A stretch of DNA of 64,000 nt, taken from positions 248,001 to 312,000 of the forward strand of contig JACKDP010000006.1 in NCBI GenBank assembly GCA_020633435.1. Direction: 5' to 3'. The notes beneath the pieces are model-generated. The model had not been told where the DNA came from. It saw only the letters and a list, made by a program, of their open reading frames with translations, and made no database searches. This document shows positions 8,585 through 16,570 of the stretch, one piece after another. Every line of letters begins with the position of its first letter. Position 1 is the stretch's first letter. Made by a program: the position numbers and the translations under genes. Origin of the DNA: Myxococcales bacterium. GTDB lineage: Bacteria; Myxococcota_A; Bradymonadia; UBA7976; UBA1532.

Positions 8585-10312
8585 ATGAACGGGGGCGATC
8601 GCGTCGCCGAGGTGCTGCAGTCCTACGGGGTGCGGTTCTTGTTCACGCTGTGCGGCGGGCACATCTCGCCCATCCTGGCGGGGGCGCAGGCCCGCGGCAT
8701 CCGGGTGGTGGATGTGCGCCACGAGGTCAACGCGGTCTTCGCCGCCGACGCCGTCGCCCGGCTGACGGGCGTGCCCGGCGTGGCCGCCGTCACCGCGGGC
8801 CCGGGCCTGACCAACACCATCACGGCCGTGAAGAACGCCCAGATGGCCCAGTCGCCCCTCGTCATCCTGGGCGGCGCCACCGCGACGCTGCTCAAGGGCC
8901 GCGGCTCGCTGCAGGACATCGATCAGCTCGCCCTGATGCGGCCCCATGTGAAGGGCATGCTGGCCTGCAAGACGGTCCGGTCCCTGGCCACGGCGGTGGA
9001 CGAGGCCATGCGCCTGGCGCTGGAGGGCATCCCGGGCCCCGTCTTCGTCGAGTGCCCCGTCGACCTGCTCTACGGCCAGGATCTCATCCGCCAGTGGTAC
9101 GCGGACGCCACGCCGAAGGGGAAGTCGCTCAGCGCCCGCGCCCAGCGGACCTACATCCAGTTCCACCTCGACCGCGTGTTCAAGGGGGCCGACGAGCCGG
9201 CGCCCGCGCCCCGCCCGCCCACGGTCGAGGACGCCCCGGCCGACGCGGTGCAGAAGGCCATCGCGGCGCTGAAGGGGGCCCAGAAGCCCGTCCTGATCGT
9301 CGGCAGCGGCGCCATGCTGGAGCCCGCCGCGGCCCAGGCGCTCGCGGAGGCGGTGGCCAGCATCGGCGCCCCGGTCTACCTGACGGGCATGGCGCGTGGC
9401 CTCCTCGGCGCCCACAGCGGCGTGCAGCTCCGCCACAACCGGCGCAAGGCCTTGAAGGAGGCCGACGTCGTGCTGGTGGCGGGCAACCCCTTCGACTTCC
9501 GCCTCGACTACGGGCGCCAGATCGGCAGCAAGGCGACGCTCATCGCCGTGAACCGCTCCGCCGAGGACCTGCGCAAGAACCGCAAGCCCGATCTGGCCGT
9601 GCACGCCGATCCGGGCCGCTTCCTGCGCCAGGTGGCGGCTGGCCTGGGTGGCCCGTCGCCGGCCTGGGCGCCCTGGCTCGAGGCCCGTCGCGCCGCCGAC
9701 GCCGGGCGCGACGCCGAGATCGCGGGGCAGGGGGAGGCCCAGACCGAGTTCGTCAACCCGCTGGCCATCTGCCAGGCCGTCGAGCGGTCCATGGCCGATG
9801 ACTCCATCCTGGTGGCGGACGGCGGCGACTTCGTCGCCACGGCGAGCTACATCATGAAGCCCCGCGGGCCCCTGTCCTGGCTCGATCCGGGCGTCTTCGG
9901 CACCCTGGGCGTGGGGGCCGGGTTCGCCCTGGGCGCGAAGCTCGTCCGCCCCGACGCCGAGGTCTGGGTGATCTGGGGCGACGGCTCCTTCGGCTACGGC
10001 CTGGCCGAGTACGACACCTTCGCCCGCCATGGCATCGCCGTCATCGGCGTCATCGGCACGGACGCCTCGTGGATGCAGATCGCCCGCGATCAGGTGGACC
10101 TGCTGGGGTCGTCGGTGGGCACCGACCTGGCCCGCACCGCCTACCACCAGGCCGCCGCCGGCCTGGGCGCCGTGGGCATCGAGGTCCGCGAGCCGGGCCA
10201 GATCGAGGCGGCCGTGGCCGAGGCGAAGGCCGCGGCGGCGGCGGGCAGGCCCGTCGTCCTCAACGTCCAGATCGGCCGCACCGACTTCCGCAAGGGCTCC
10301 CTGTCCATGTGA
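8585..10312 (+). CDS. TPP-dependent 2-hydroxyacyl-CoA lyase / acetolactate synthase-like (ILVBL/HACL2 type)
   Basis: A 575-residue thiamine diphosphate enzyme with PYR, central and PP domains. The cofactor-activating glutamate is E47 in RHEVNAVFAAD; the TPP/Mg motif begins at GDGSFGYGLAEY, but the usual NN end is GTDASW. The stretch GSLQDIDQ, the segment GPVFVECPVDLLY and the C-terminal TDFRKGSLS resemble animal ILVBL (HACL2), which cleaves 2-hydroxy fatty acyl-CoA, more than bacterial IlvB. A role in alpha-oxidation of 2-hydroxy or branched acyl-CoA is therefore likelier than valine synthesis, and no ilv genes are nearby. The start follows GCCGGAGGTGTCGG. The next gene, a desaturase, lies 161 bases downstream and seems separately transcribed. 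Confidence 0.8.
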   Translation: MNGGDRVAEVLQSYGVRFLFTLCGGHISPILAGAQARGIRVVDVRHEVNAVFAADAVARLTGVPGVAAVTAGPGLTNTITAVKNAQMAQSPLVILGGATATLLKGRGSLQDIDQLALMRPHVKGMLACKTVRSLATAVDEAMRLALEGIPGPVFVECPVDLLYGQDLIRQWYADATPKGKSLSARAQRTYIQFHLDRVFKGADEPAPAPRPPTVEDAPADAVQKAIAALKGAQKPVLIVGSGAMLEPAAAQALAEAVASIGAPVYLTGMARGLLGAHSGVQLRHNRRKALKEADVVLVAGNPFDFRLDYGRQIGSKATLIAVNRSAEDLRKNRKPDLAVHADPGRFLRQVAAGLGGPSPAWAPWLEARRAADAGRDAEIAGQGEAQTEFVNPLAICQAVERSMADDSILVADGGDFVATASYIMKPRGPLSWLDPGVFGTLGVGAGFALGAKLVRPDAEVWVIWGDGSFGYGLAEYDTFARHGIAVIGVIGTDASWMQIARDQVDLLGSSVGTDLARTAYHQAAAGLGAVGIEVREPGQIEAAVAEAKAAAAAGRPVVLNVQIGRTDFRKGSLSM

Positions 10313-10473
10313 CGGGCGCCGATGTAGGCGGGTGTGCGAACACATTTCGGCGACATTCCGCGACTTTGCGATGACGCCCCACAGACCAGATAGATGACTG
10401 CCGGGACGGGACCGTGACGGCATGACGGGCGACCCCTCGGGCACCATGAAGGCGTCCGAAACAGGAGGCCCCC

Positions 10474-11598
10474 ATGGCTGCACCGCCGATTCGCTTCGCC
10501 CCCCGCGACGCCTTCTTCACCGAGCTCAAGGCCGAGGTCGAGGCGCACCTCGCGACCGGCGGCCGGGACCGCCACGCGACGATGGCGCTGCACCTCAAGA
10601 CCGCGTTCCTGCTGGTCGGCCTGGCGACGGTGGTCACGACCGCACTGCTGATGTCGATGTCGTGGCTGACGGTCGTGCCCATGGGCGTGGCCCTGGGCCT
10701 CTTCATCGGTGGCATCGGCTTCAACATCATGCACGACGCCAACCACGGCTCGTACAGCCGCAAGCCCTGGGTCAACCGCATCCTCGGGATGAGCCTCGAT
10801 CTGCTGGGCGGCAGCTCCCGGCTCTGGCGCGTCAAGCACAACCAGGTGCACCACGCCTGGACGAACATCGAGGGCGTCGATGATGACATCGACGTGGGCT
10901 TCCTCGGGCGCATGTCGCCGGAGCAGCGGTGGATGAAGGCCCACCGGTTCCAGCACCTGTACTTCTGGCCGCTCTACGGCTTCCTCGGCGTGAAGTGGCA
11001 CTGGTTCGACGACTTCTTCCAGATGGCCCGCGGCAAGATCGGTCCCCGCGAGATCGGCCCCCTCGGCCGCGGCGGCTGGGCCCTGTTCATCCTGGGCAAG
11101 GTGGTCTTCTTCACCTGGGCCCTGGTGCTGCCCATCGCCGTGATGGGCCCCGCCCTCGGCATCACCTTCTACCTGATCGCGCAGATCACCATGGGCGTGG
11201 TGCTGGCGGTGGTCTTCCAGCTCGCCCACTGCGTCGAGCCCGCTGCGTTCCACCCGCTCTCGGCTGGCCCCGTCCCCGTCGACTTCGCCCGCCACCAGCT
11301 CTCGTCGACGGTGGACTTCGCCGCCGGCAACCGCCTGGTGACGTGGTACGTCGGCGGCCTGAACTACCAGGCCGTCCACCACCTCTTCCCGACCATCAGC
11401 CACGCCTGGTACCCCGAGCTCTCGCCCATCCTGGCGCGCGTCGCCGAGAAGCACGGCGTGACCTACCTGCGCATCCCCACGCTGCGCGCCGCCGTCGCCT
11501 CGCACTACCGCTTCCTCAAGCGCATGGGCGCCCGGCCCACCCCCGAGCCGGCCACCGTCGACGGCCTCATCGCACAAGCAAATCCGCTCCACCCCTGA
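10474..11598 (+). CDS. Membrane fatty acid desaturase, front-end (linoleoyl-CoA/delta-6) type
   Basis: A 374-residue integral membrane di-iron desaturase. The three histidine boxes are present: HDANHG (H87, H91), HNQVHH (H122, H126, H127) and NYQAVHH near residue 290. A glutamine leading the third box (QxxHH) marks front-end desaturases, such as delta-6 linoleoyl-CoA enzymes, which introduce a double bond between an existing one and the carboxyl end. Hydrophobic segments fall near residues 45-85 and 205-245. No cytochrome b5 domain is fused. The start has a strong AGGAGG nine bases upstream, and a 161-base leader region probably carries its own promoter. It fits polyunsaturated fatty acid formation, known in myxobacteria. 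Confidence 0.88.
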   Translation: MAAPPIRFAPRDAFFTELKAEVEAHLATGGRDRHATMALHLKTAFLLVGLATVVTTALLMSMSWLTVVPMGVALGLFIGGIGFNIMHDANHGSYSRKPWVNRILGMSLDLLGGSSRLWRVKHNQVHHAWTNIEGVDDDIDVGFLGRMSPEQRWMKAHRFQHLYFWPLYGFLGVKWHWFDDFFQMARGKIGPREIGPLGRGGWALFILGKVVFFTWALVLPIAVMGPALGITFYLIAQITMGVVLAVVFQLAHCVEPAAFHPLSAGPVPVDFARHQLSSTVDFAAGNRLVTWYVGGLNYQAVHHLFPTISHAWYPELSPILARVAEKHGVTYLRIPTLRAAVASHYRFLKRMGARPTPEPATVDGLIAQANPLHP

Positions 11599-11664
11599 TA
11601 GGCTCGGATCCGCGGCCGGTGCGCGCAGTCAGCCTGCCCGCCCGGCGGACCGCGGAGGAGCTCG

Positions 11665-12738
11665 ATGAACTCGATGACCCGGCGCGCCGAGCAGGCTGCG
11701 CTGCTGCAGAAGTCCGATCGCTTCAACTTCGGGCGGGCGGCCTACGCCATCCGCGCCCATGTGATGGCGCGCCTCGATGAGAAGGCGGCCACCCTGGCGG
11801 CGGAGTATGCGGTCGACTTCGGGGCCCCCGCCGACGCGGGGGCGGCCCTCCTGGAGGCCGTCCGCCTCACGCCGGTCAAGCACTTCGTCGACGGGGAGCA
11901 CGTCGTCGAGGAGGGCGAGCCCGCCCACGCGCTGTGCATCGTCATCAGCGGGACGGTGCGGGTCGAGCAGGACGGCCACGTCGTCCGCCGCTGCACCGAG
12001 GGCGACAGCTTCGGCGAGATGGCCCTCTTCGCGGAGGCCACCCCGAGCCCCGGCGTCATCGTCGAGGGCGGGGCCAGCGTCCTGCGCATGGGGCGCAAGG
12101 AGCTCGCGCTCCTCTACCGCCGCGCGCCGCTCCTCAAGCCGACGCTGCGCGCCCTCTACCGCCAGCAGCTCCTGGGTCGGCTGCTGCCGCCGACGGCCGC
12201 CCTGGCGGCCCTGCGCGAGCACGAGCTGGCCACGCTCTTCGGCTACTTCGGCGTCAGCCAGGTGTCGGCCGGGGCCGAGGTCGTGCGCGTCGGCGCGCCG
12301 GGCAACGTCCTGACCATCATCGCGTCCGGCCAGGCCCGGCGCGGCCGCGGGGAGGGCGCCGTCGACCTGAAGGCCGGCGACGTCATCGGCGAGGAGGAGC
12401 TGCTGCGGCGCACCGACTTCACCGAGACGGTCGAGTCGGTCACCTCGATGATCAGCTTCACGCTGACGTGGGAAGCCCTGACGCTCGTGATGGAGGACAT
12501 CCCCGGCGGCATGGAGCGCGTCCGGCAGCGCCTCGATGACCGCGAGTCGGGGGCGTGGCCGCCCCCGCCGCCCCCGCCCGCCGAGGAGCTGGAGGAGGTC
12601 GCCGAGGCCGACATGGTGGAGGTGCTCGAGGATCTGGACGAGGCGGGCGAGGACGGCTTCGACGAGCGCGTCATCGAGGAGATCCTGCAGGAGCGCCAGG
12701 ACCGCCAGGCGCCGCCGCCCCCCACGCGCCCCGCCTGA
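11665..12738 (+). CDS. Protein with two cyclic-nucleotide-binding-like domains
   Basis: A 357-residue cytosolic protein. Residues ~70-165 form a cNMP-binding fold with the FGEMALF signature, and ~205-280 form a second, more decayed copy ending GDVIGEEELLRR. The arginine that normally binds the cyclic phosphate, expected just after FGEMALF, is absent (the text reads AEATPSPG), so ligand binding is doubtful. The tail is proline-rich (a run of seven prolines) followed by a strongly acidic segment, suggesting a flexible interaction region. No DNA-binding or enzyme domain follows. The first ATG (11665) is chosen because GGAGGAG lies a few bases upstream; a second ATG is nine bases later. It converges on the DsbA-like gene. 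Confidence 0.75.
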   Translation: MNSMTRRAEQAALLQKSDRFNFGRAAYAIRAHVMARLDEKAATLAAEYAVDFGAPADAGAALLEAVRLTPVKHFVDGEHVVEEGEPAHALCIVISGTVRVEQDGHVVRRCTEGDSFGEMALFAEATPSPGVIVEGGASVLRMGRKELALLYRRAPLLKPTLRALYRQQLLGRLLPPTAALAALREHELATLFGYFGVSQVSAGAEVVRVGAPGNVLTIIASGQARRGRGEGAVDLKAGDVIGEEELLRRTDFTETVESVTSMISFTLTWEALTLVMEDIPGGMERVRQRLDDRESGAWPPPPPPPAEELEEVAEADMVEVLEDLDEAGEDGFDERVIEEILQERQDRQAPPPPTRPA

Positions 12739-12783
12739 GTAGCCGACCGCGGCAGGCTTTCTTGAGCGAGAACGATGGGTTGG

Positions 12784-13839
12784 CTACTTGCCGGGCTTGC
12801 GGGCCAGCTCGGCGTCGATGATCTTCGTGAACGCCTCGACCGGCTGCGCCCCGCTCAGCGGGATGCCGTTGATGAAGAAGGCCGGGGTGCCGCTCACGCC
12901 CGCCTTGCGGCCGGCGGCCATGTCGGCCTGCAGGGCCATCATCTGGGCCGGATCGCCCATGCACGTCATGTAGGCGCCCATGTCGAGGCCGAGCTGCGTC
13001 GCCAGGCGGCCGTAGGTCTCGGCGCCGAGGCCCTGCGAGTTCTCGAAGAGCGCGTCGTGCATCTCCCAGTACTTGCCCTGGGCCGCAGCGCAGCGGGCCG
13101 CGATGGCGGCGGGCGCGGCGTTCTTGTGGAACTCGAGCGGGAAGTCCCGGAAGACGAAGCGGATCTTGTCGCCGTACTTCGCCCGGACGGCCTTCACGGT
13201 CTCGGTGGCGCGGGCGCAGTAGCCGCACTCGTAGTCGGCGAACTCGATGAGGGTGATGGGCGCCTTCTCGGGGCCGGAGGCGGGGCCGACGGCCTCCACC
13301 GGCAGGCGGAAGGGCGCCATCAGCTCCTCCACCTTGGCGGCCTCACGCAGCTTGGCGAGCAGGTCGCCGTACGCCTGCTCCTTGCCCTGCTGGTCGAGGT
13401 ACTGGGCGATGGGGCCCTGCATCTCCTCGAAGGGCTTGCCGCCCATGCGCTGCTGGTTCTCGTTGTAGAAGGCCTGCACCGCGGCCGGATCGACGGGCTT
13501 CACGGCCGCCTGGAGCTGCGTCATCAGCCAGGCGCCCGTGTCGGGGGCCCCGGCCGCCTTCGCGGCCTGCTCGATGAGGCGATCGTTGATCAGCGACTCG
13601 AGGGCCTGGGTGCGCAGCTCGTGGATCTTCTGGGCGTGCTCCATGCGCGCGGCGCACAGGGCCTCGCCGAGCTTCTCGTCCACCTCGGCCCGGGTGATGG
13701 GCTTGCCGCCGACCGTGGCCACCTTGGCGGCGGCGGCGGGCTCGGCGAAGTCGGGGCAGGTGGGCGCGGCCTGGGCCGACGCGGCGATGGCCAGCGTGCC
13801 GAGCACGAGGCGGGAGACGAACGCGGGGATGCGGGACAC
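12784..13839 (-). CDS. Exported SurA-N / DsbA-family thiol oxidoreductase
   Basis: A 351-residue periplasmic protein. A signal peptide ends at ASAQA (residue ~24). Residues ~40-175 resemble the SurA N-terminal chaperone region (VATVGGKPITRAEVDEKL), and ~180-348 form a DsbA/DsbG-type thioredoxin fold with active site C205-GYC208 and the cis-proline loop GVSGTPAFFING. This fusion suggests a folding helper that oxidises or isomerises disulfides, which fits the many Cys-rich exported proteins in the window. The start is a GTG at 13839 preceded by AAGGAGG. It lies 27 bases from the start side of the Nudix gene stop and is read in the same direction, so the two may be co-transcribed. Confidence 0.87.
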   Translation of the reverse strand: MSRIPAFVSRLVLGTLAIAASAQAAPTCPDFAEPAAAAKVATVGGKPITRAEVDEKLGEALCAARMEHAQKIHELRTQALESLINDRLIEQAAKAAGAPDTGAWLMTQLQAAVKPVDPAAVQAFYNENQQRMGGKPFEEMQGPIAQYLDQQGKEQAYGDLLAKLREAAKVEELMAPFRLPVEAVGPASGPEKAPITLIEFADYECGYCARATETVKAVRAKYGDKIRFVFRDFPLEFHKNAAPAAIAARCAAAQGKYWEMHDALFENSQGLGAETYGRLATQLGLDMGAYMTCMGDPAQMMALQADMAAGRKAGVSGTPAFFINGIPLSGAQPVEAFTKIIDAELARKPGK

Positions 13840-13866
13840 GGGCCCTCCTTGAGCGAGGGCGACACC

Positions 13867-14346
13867 CTACTCCCCGGGTCGACGGCTGGCGAGCCAATCT
13901 CGCACCGCCTCCCCGGTGGCCAGGGGCCAGGGGCGCAGCTTCGCGGTGGGCACCACCTTGAAGGCCGCCAGCTCGTCGGAGATGGTGATGGGGCCGTCCG
14001 CCCGCAGGTGCCACGCCATGATGATCTGGTTGGCCTGGGGGAAGGGGTAGAGCCCAACGAAATCAACGGGTTCCGCGTCCAGGTCCAGCTCCTCCTTCAC
14101 CTCCCGGACGATGCCATCGACGGGGCGCTCGACGCGCTCCAGGAAGCCGGTGACGAGGCCGAACCAGCCCTCGGGCCAGCCCTGGTTGCGCACCAGGACG
14201 ACCCCCGCCGGCGTCTCGACGATGCCCGCGACGACCGGCACCGGGTTGTCCCAGTGCACGAAGTCACAGGTCGGGCAGGCGCGGCGGCCGTCGGGGCGGT
14301 CGGCGAGGGCGGTGGCGCAGCGCGGGCAGAAGGCGAAGGGTTTCAT
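13867..14346 (-). CDS. Zinc-ribbon Nudix hydrolase (NudC/MutT-like)
   Basis: A 159-residue cytosolic Nudix hydrolase. It opens with a four-cysteine zinc ribbon (C7-C10 and C24-C27, CPRC and CPTC), as in NADH pyrophosphatases, and carries the Nudix box from GFLERVE to REVKEELDL, where the metal-binding REVKEE is intact. It lacks the longer NudC N-terminal domain, so a general nucleoside-diphosphate-X role is the safest call. The start at 14346 is chosen because the zinc ribbon begins immediately after it; the upstream extension has no conservation signs. It is divergent from the PAP2 gene, with 73 bases between starts. Confidence 0.87.
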   Translation of the reverse strand: MKPFAFCPRCATALADRPDGRRACPTCDFVHWDNPVPVVAGIVETPAGVVLVRNQGWPEGWFGLVTGFLERVERPVDGIVREVKEELDLDAEPVDFVGLYPFPQANQIIMAWHLRADGPITISDELAAFKVVPTAKLRPWPLATGEAVRDWLASRRPGE

Positions 14347-14419
14347 CAGCGCACCGGGGGTCGTTGGGGTAGGCTGCCACTCTCGCGGGTCCGCCCGGCC
14401 CCTGGCAACGGAGAGCGAC

Positions 14420-15202
14420 ATGCGGTGGTGCTGCGGTGTGGCCTGCGCGCTGGCCCTGGCCGGCCCGGCGCGGGCCGAGGTGGGCTTCACCCTCGATCCG
14501 GTGACCGACACGACGCTGCTGGGGGCGGCGGTCGGCTTCGTGCTGTTGTCGGAGGCCGTGCTGCGGACGGACGAGCTGGGTCCTCAGCTCCCCACCGACC
14601 GCGATCGCCTGCTCGCCATCGATCGCTGGGCCACGCAGGGTGACTACGCCCGCGACTTCGCCGATCGGGACGGCCAGGCCTGGCTGTCGTGGGGCACGGC
14701 GGGGGGGCTGCTGCTCTGGGGCGCCGTCGACTCGCTGGCCCTGCAGACCGAGCCGACGCCCTGGACGGACCTCGGGCTGTATGCCGAGAGCGCCTTCTTC
14801 GCGCTCACCTTCACCCAGCTCGCCAAGGCGGGCTTCCGGCGGCCCCGCCCATACACGTACCTCGACGGCGCGCCCCTGGAGACGGCCTCCGACAGCGCGC
14901 TCTCGTTCTTCTCGGGGCACACGGCCGCGGCGTTCGCGCTGGCCGGCACCTCGAGCTACTTCGCGGTGACGCGGCAGGACAGCGACCTGGTGAAGGCGGG
15001 CGTCATCGTCGGCACGGGCAGCCTCGCGTTCCTGACGGCCTGGCTGCGCGTCACCAGCCGGAAGCACTTCGTCACGGACGTCCTGGCGGGGGCCCTGGTC
15101 GGCACCGCCACGGGCGTGCTGGTGCCCCACCTCCACCGCGACGACGGCAAGGCCCGGGTCGACGCCGCGCCCGCGATGCTGCGCCTGGGGGGCGGCTTCT
15201 AG
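14420..15202 (+). CDS. Exported PAP2-family phosphatase
   Basis: A 260-residue PAP2 acid phosphatase. After a short signal peptide (cleavage near ARA-EV) the three family motifs appear: KAGFRRPRP, FFSGHTAA and RVTSRKHFVTD, together giving the vanadium-peroxidase-like active site (Lys/Arg, His nucleophile, Arg-His-Asp). Likely acts on lipid phosphates or prenyl diphosphates at the periplasmic face of the membrane. Hydrophobic helices surround the motifs. The ATG at 14420 is preceded by GGAGAG. A hairpin followed by six T residues directly overlaps its stop and may end transcription. Confidence 0.87.
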   Translation: MRWCCGVACALALAGPARAEVGFTLDPVTDTTLLGAAVGFVLLSEAVLRTDELGPQLPTDRDRLLAIDRWATQGDYARDFADRDGQAWLSWGTAGGLLLWGAVDSLALQTEPTPWTDLGLYAESAFFALTFTQLAKAGFRRPRPYTYLDGAPLETASDSALSFFSGHTAAAFALAGTSSYFAVTRQDSDLVKAGVIVGTGSLAFLTAWLRVTSRKHFVTDVLAGALVGTATGVLVPHLHRDDGKARVDAAPAMLRLGGGF

Positions 15203-15214
15203 GCGAACTTTTTT
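15182..15214 (+). terminator. Possible intrinsic terminator after PAP2 gene
   Basis: CGCCT (15182-15186) can pair with AGGCG (15201-15205), followed closely by six T residues (15209-15214), one of the few T-runs in this T-poor window. The stem is short (5 bp) and the loop is 14 bases, so the call is weak. Confidence 0.3.
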
Positions 15215-15309
15215 CCCCGTGATTTCAGGCATCTCGAAGAAAGTCTGCGACACGCGCCGCGACTGACCGAAAGCAGAGGAGGCCCCAGACCCTTGGAGGA
15301 CTCCCCGCC

Positions 15310-16254
15310 ATGGCCGAGCACCTGCGCATCGAGCTCGACGACCACCGCTTCCACAGCCCCCGCCTCGGCCGCCCCGTCCTCGTCTTCGAGGTCACCTCCA
15401 AGGTCACCGACGACCTCTTCCTGCTCGTCCCAAGGCGCCGCATCGTCGCCATCCTCAACGGCATCCTGGCCCGCGCCCAGCAGAAGACCGCCGACTTCGA
15501 CTTCGACCTGTATGGGTACTACTTCCTCTCCAACCACCTGCACCTGCTCATCGGCGTCGAAGAGCTGGTCGACAAGAGCCTCGTGCTGGAGTGGGTCAAC
15601 CGGGAAATCGCCAGGCGAATCAACAAGTACCACGGCCGCAGCGGCCAGCTCCTCATCCCCAACCACGCCATCCAGGTCACGACGGAGGCCCACGCCCTGG
15701 AGCGCCTGCGCTACCTGATGGGCCAGGCCACGGCCCAGCTCAAGTCGCGCCACCCCGCCGACGACGTCTTCGCCTGCTCGAACCCCGCCCACCTGCGCGG
15801 CGAGGCCCCCGCCGGCGTCTTCGTCCACGCCAACGGCGTCGAAGAGCAGCTCACCGTCCGCATCGACCGCCTGCCCGGCCTGGGCGACCTCACCCCCAAG
15901 GCCCACCGCGCGCTCATGTGGCAGCTCGCCGACGACATCGCCGCCGAGCACCGCCCGCGCCGCAAGAAGGCCGGCCTGCCCGTGCCCGACCCCGAAGCTG
16001 CCCGCCACGTCGACCCGTGGACGCGCCCCAAAGAGCGCGACCGCAGCCCCGCCCCCGTCGTCCACGGCCCCCCCGAGCACCACGCCCAGTGGCACGAGGT
16101 CCACGCCGCGCTCCGCGAGGCCTACACGGAAGCCCACATCGCCTACTGGCGCTGGCTCGCCGACCCGACGCTGCCTCTCATCCCGTTCCCCGCAGGCACC
16201 ATCCCCCCGTCCCACGCCCGCAAGGCCCTCGCGAACGGCGCGCGAGCGGGGTAG
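15310..16254 (+). CDS. RAYT-like (Y1/IS200-type) transposase
   Basis: A 314-residue protein with a Y1-transposase (HUH) fold: SNHLHLLIGV holds the HxH metal pair (H76, H78), and Y135 in the following helix (ERLRYLMGQA) is the probable single catalytic tyrosine. REP-associated tyrosine transposases are usually single-copy, domesticated genes acting on palindromic repeats. Here the C-terminal third is long and basic and ends in an aromatic motif (YWRWLADP). GGAGGA precedes the ATG. I found no clear terminal repeats, target duplication or REP-like palindromes next to it, so a complete mobile element is not claimed. Confidence 0.75.
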   Translation: MAEHLRIELDDHRFHSPRLGRPVLVFEVTSKVTDDLFLLVPRRRIVAILNGILARAQQKTADFDFDLYGYYFLSNHLHLLIGVEELVDKSLVLEWVNREIARRINKYHGRSGQLLIPNHAIQVTTEAHALERLRYLMGQATAQLKSRHPADDVFACSNPAHLRGEAPAGVFVHANGVEEQLTVRIDRLPGLGDLTPKAHRALMWQLADDIAAEHRPRRKKAGLPVPDPEAARHVDPWTRPKERDRSPAPVVHGPPEHHAQWHEVHAALREAYTEAHIAYWRWLADPTLPLIPFPAGTIPPSHARKALANGARAG

Positions 16255-16570
16255 GTCAGCGCACCCGCCGAAGCCAGCCCGACCCGCGCTTTGCCATGCG
16301 CCACGGGCGAGGTGCGTCCGCTGCACGCCCCCGTTTCCCGTCGACGTGTTGCCAAGGACCCTGGTGGCCGCCCGGCACACCGGAAGACCCCCCGCGCGCC
16401 CCTGAGACTGCCCCCGCGCCCCCGCCAGAATTCCAGCCACGCTGCCGCCGTGCAGGCCTCCGCAGACATACCCGGTTGGCGAGCGCTGGCGGTGGCCCGC
16501 CTCTTGCGAAGGTCGGGCGGGAGCGTGATCATCTTGTGTCCGCGGGCCGGCGCCCGCGCGGGGAGAGACG
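16255..16570 (+). other. Intergenic region with sigma-54 promoter
   Basis: The longest gene-free stretch in the window (316 bases). The first 230 bases show no coding character or obvious repeat; the last part holds the -24/-12 element at 16493 and the ribosome site GGGGAGAG just before the ATG at 16571. Upstream enhancer sites for an NtrC-type activator would be expected here, but I could not identify one. Confidence 0.5.
16493..16507 (+). promoter_or_regulatory. Sigma-54 (-24/-12) promoter
   Basis: TGGCCCGCCTCTTGC matches the consensus TGGCACG-N4-TTGC at 10 of 11 positions, with the required GG-N10-GC spacing. The start of transcription would fall near 16519, about 50 bases before the ATG of the lipoprotein gene. 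Confidence 0.65.

Noticed and set aside
8585..10312. Acetolactate synthase (ilvB) for valine synthesis
   Set aside because: No ilvN/ilvC neighbours, and the internal motifs fit ILVBL/HACL2 better.
15203..16570. Complete insertion sequence around the RAYT-like gene
   Set aside because: No terminal inverted repeats, target duplication or second gene could be found by eye.
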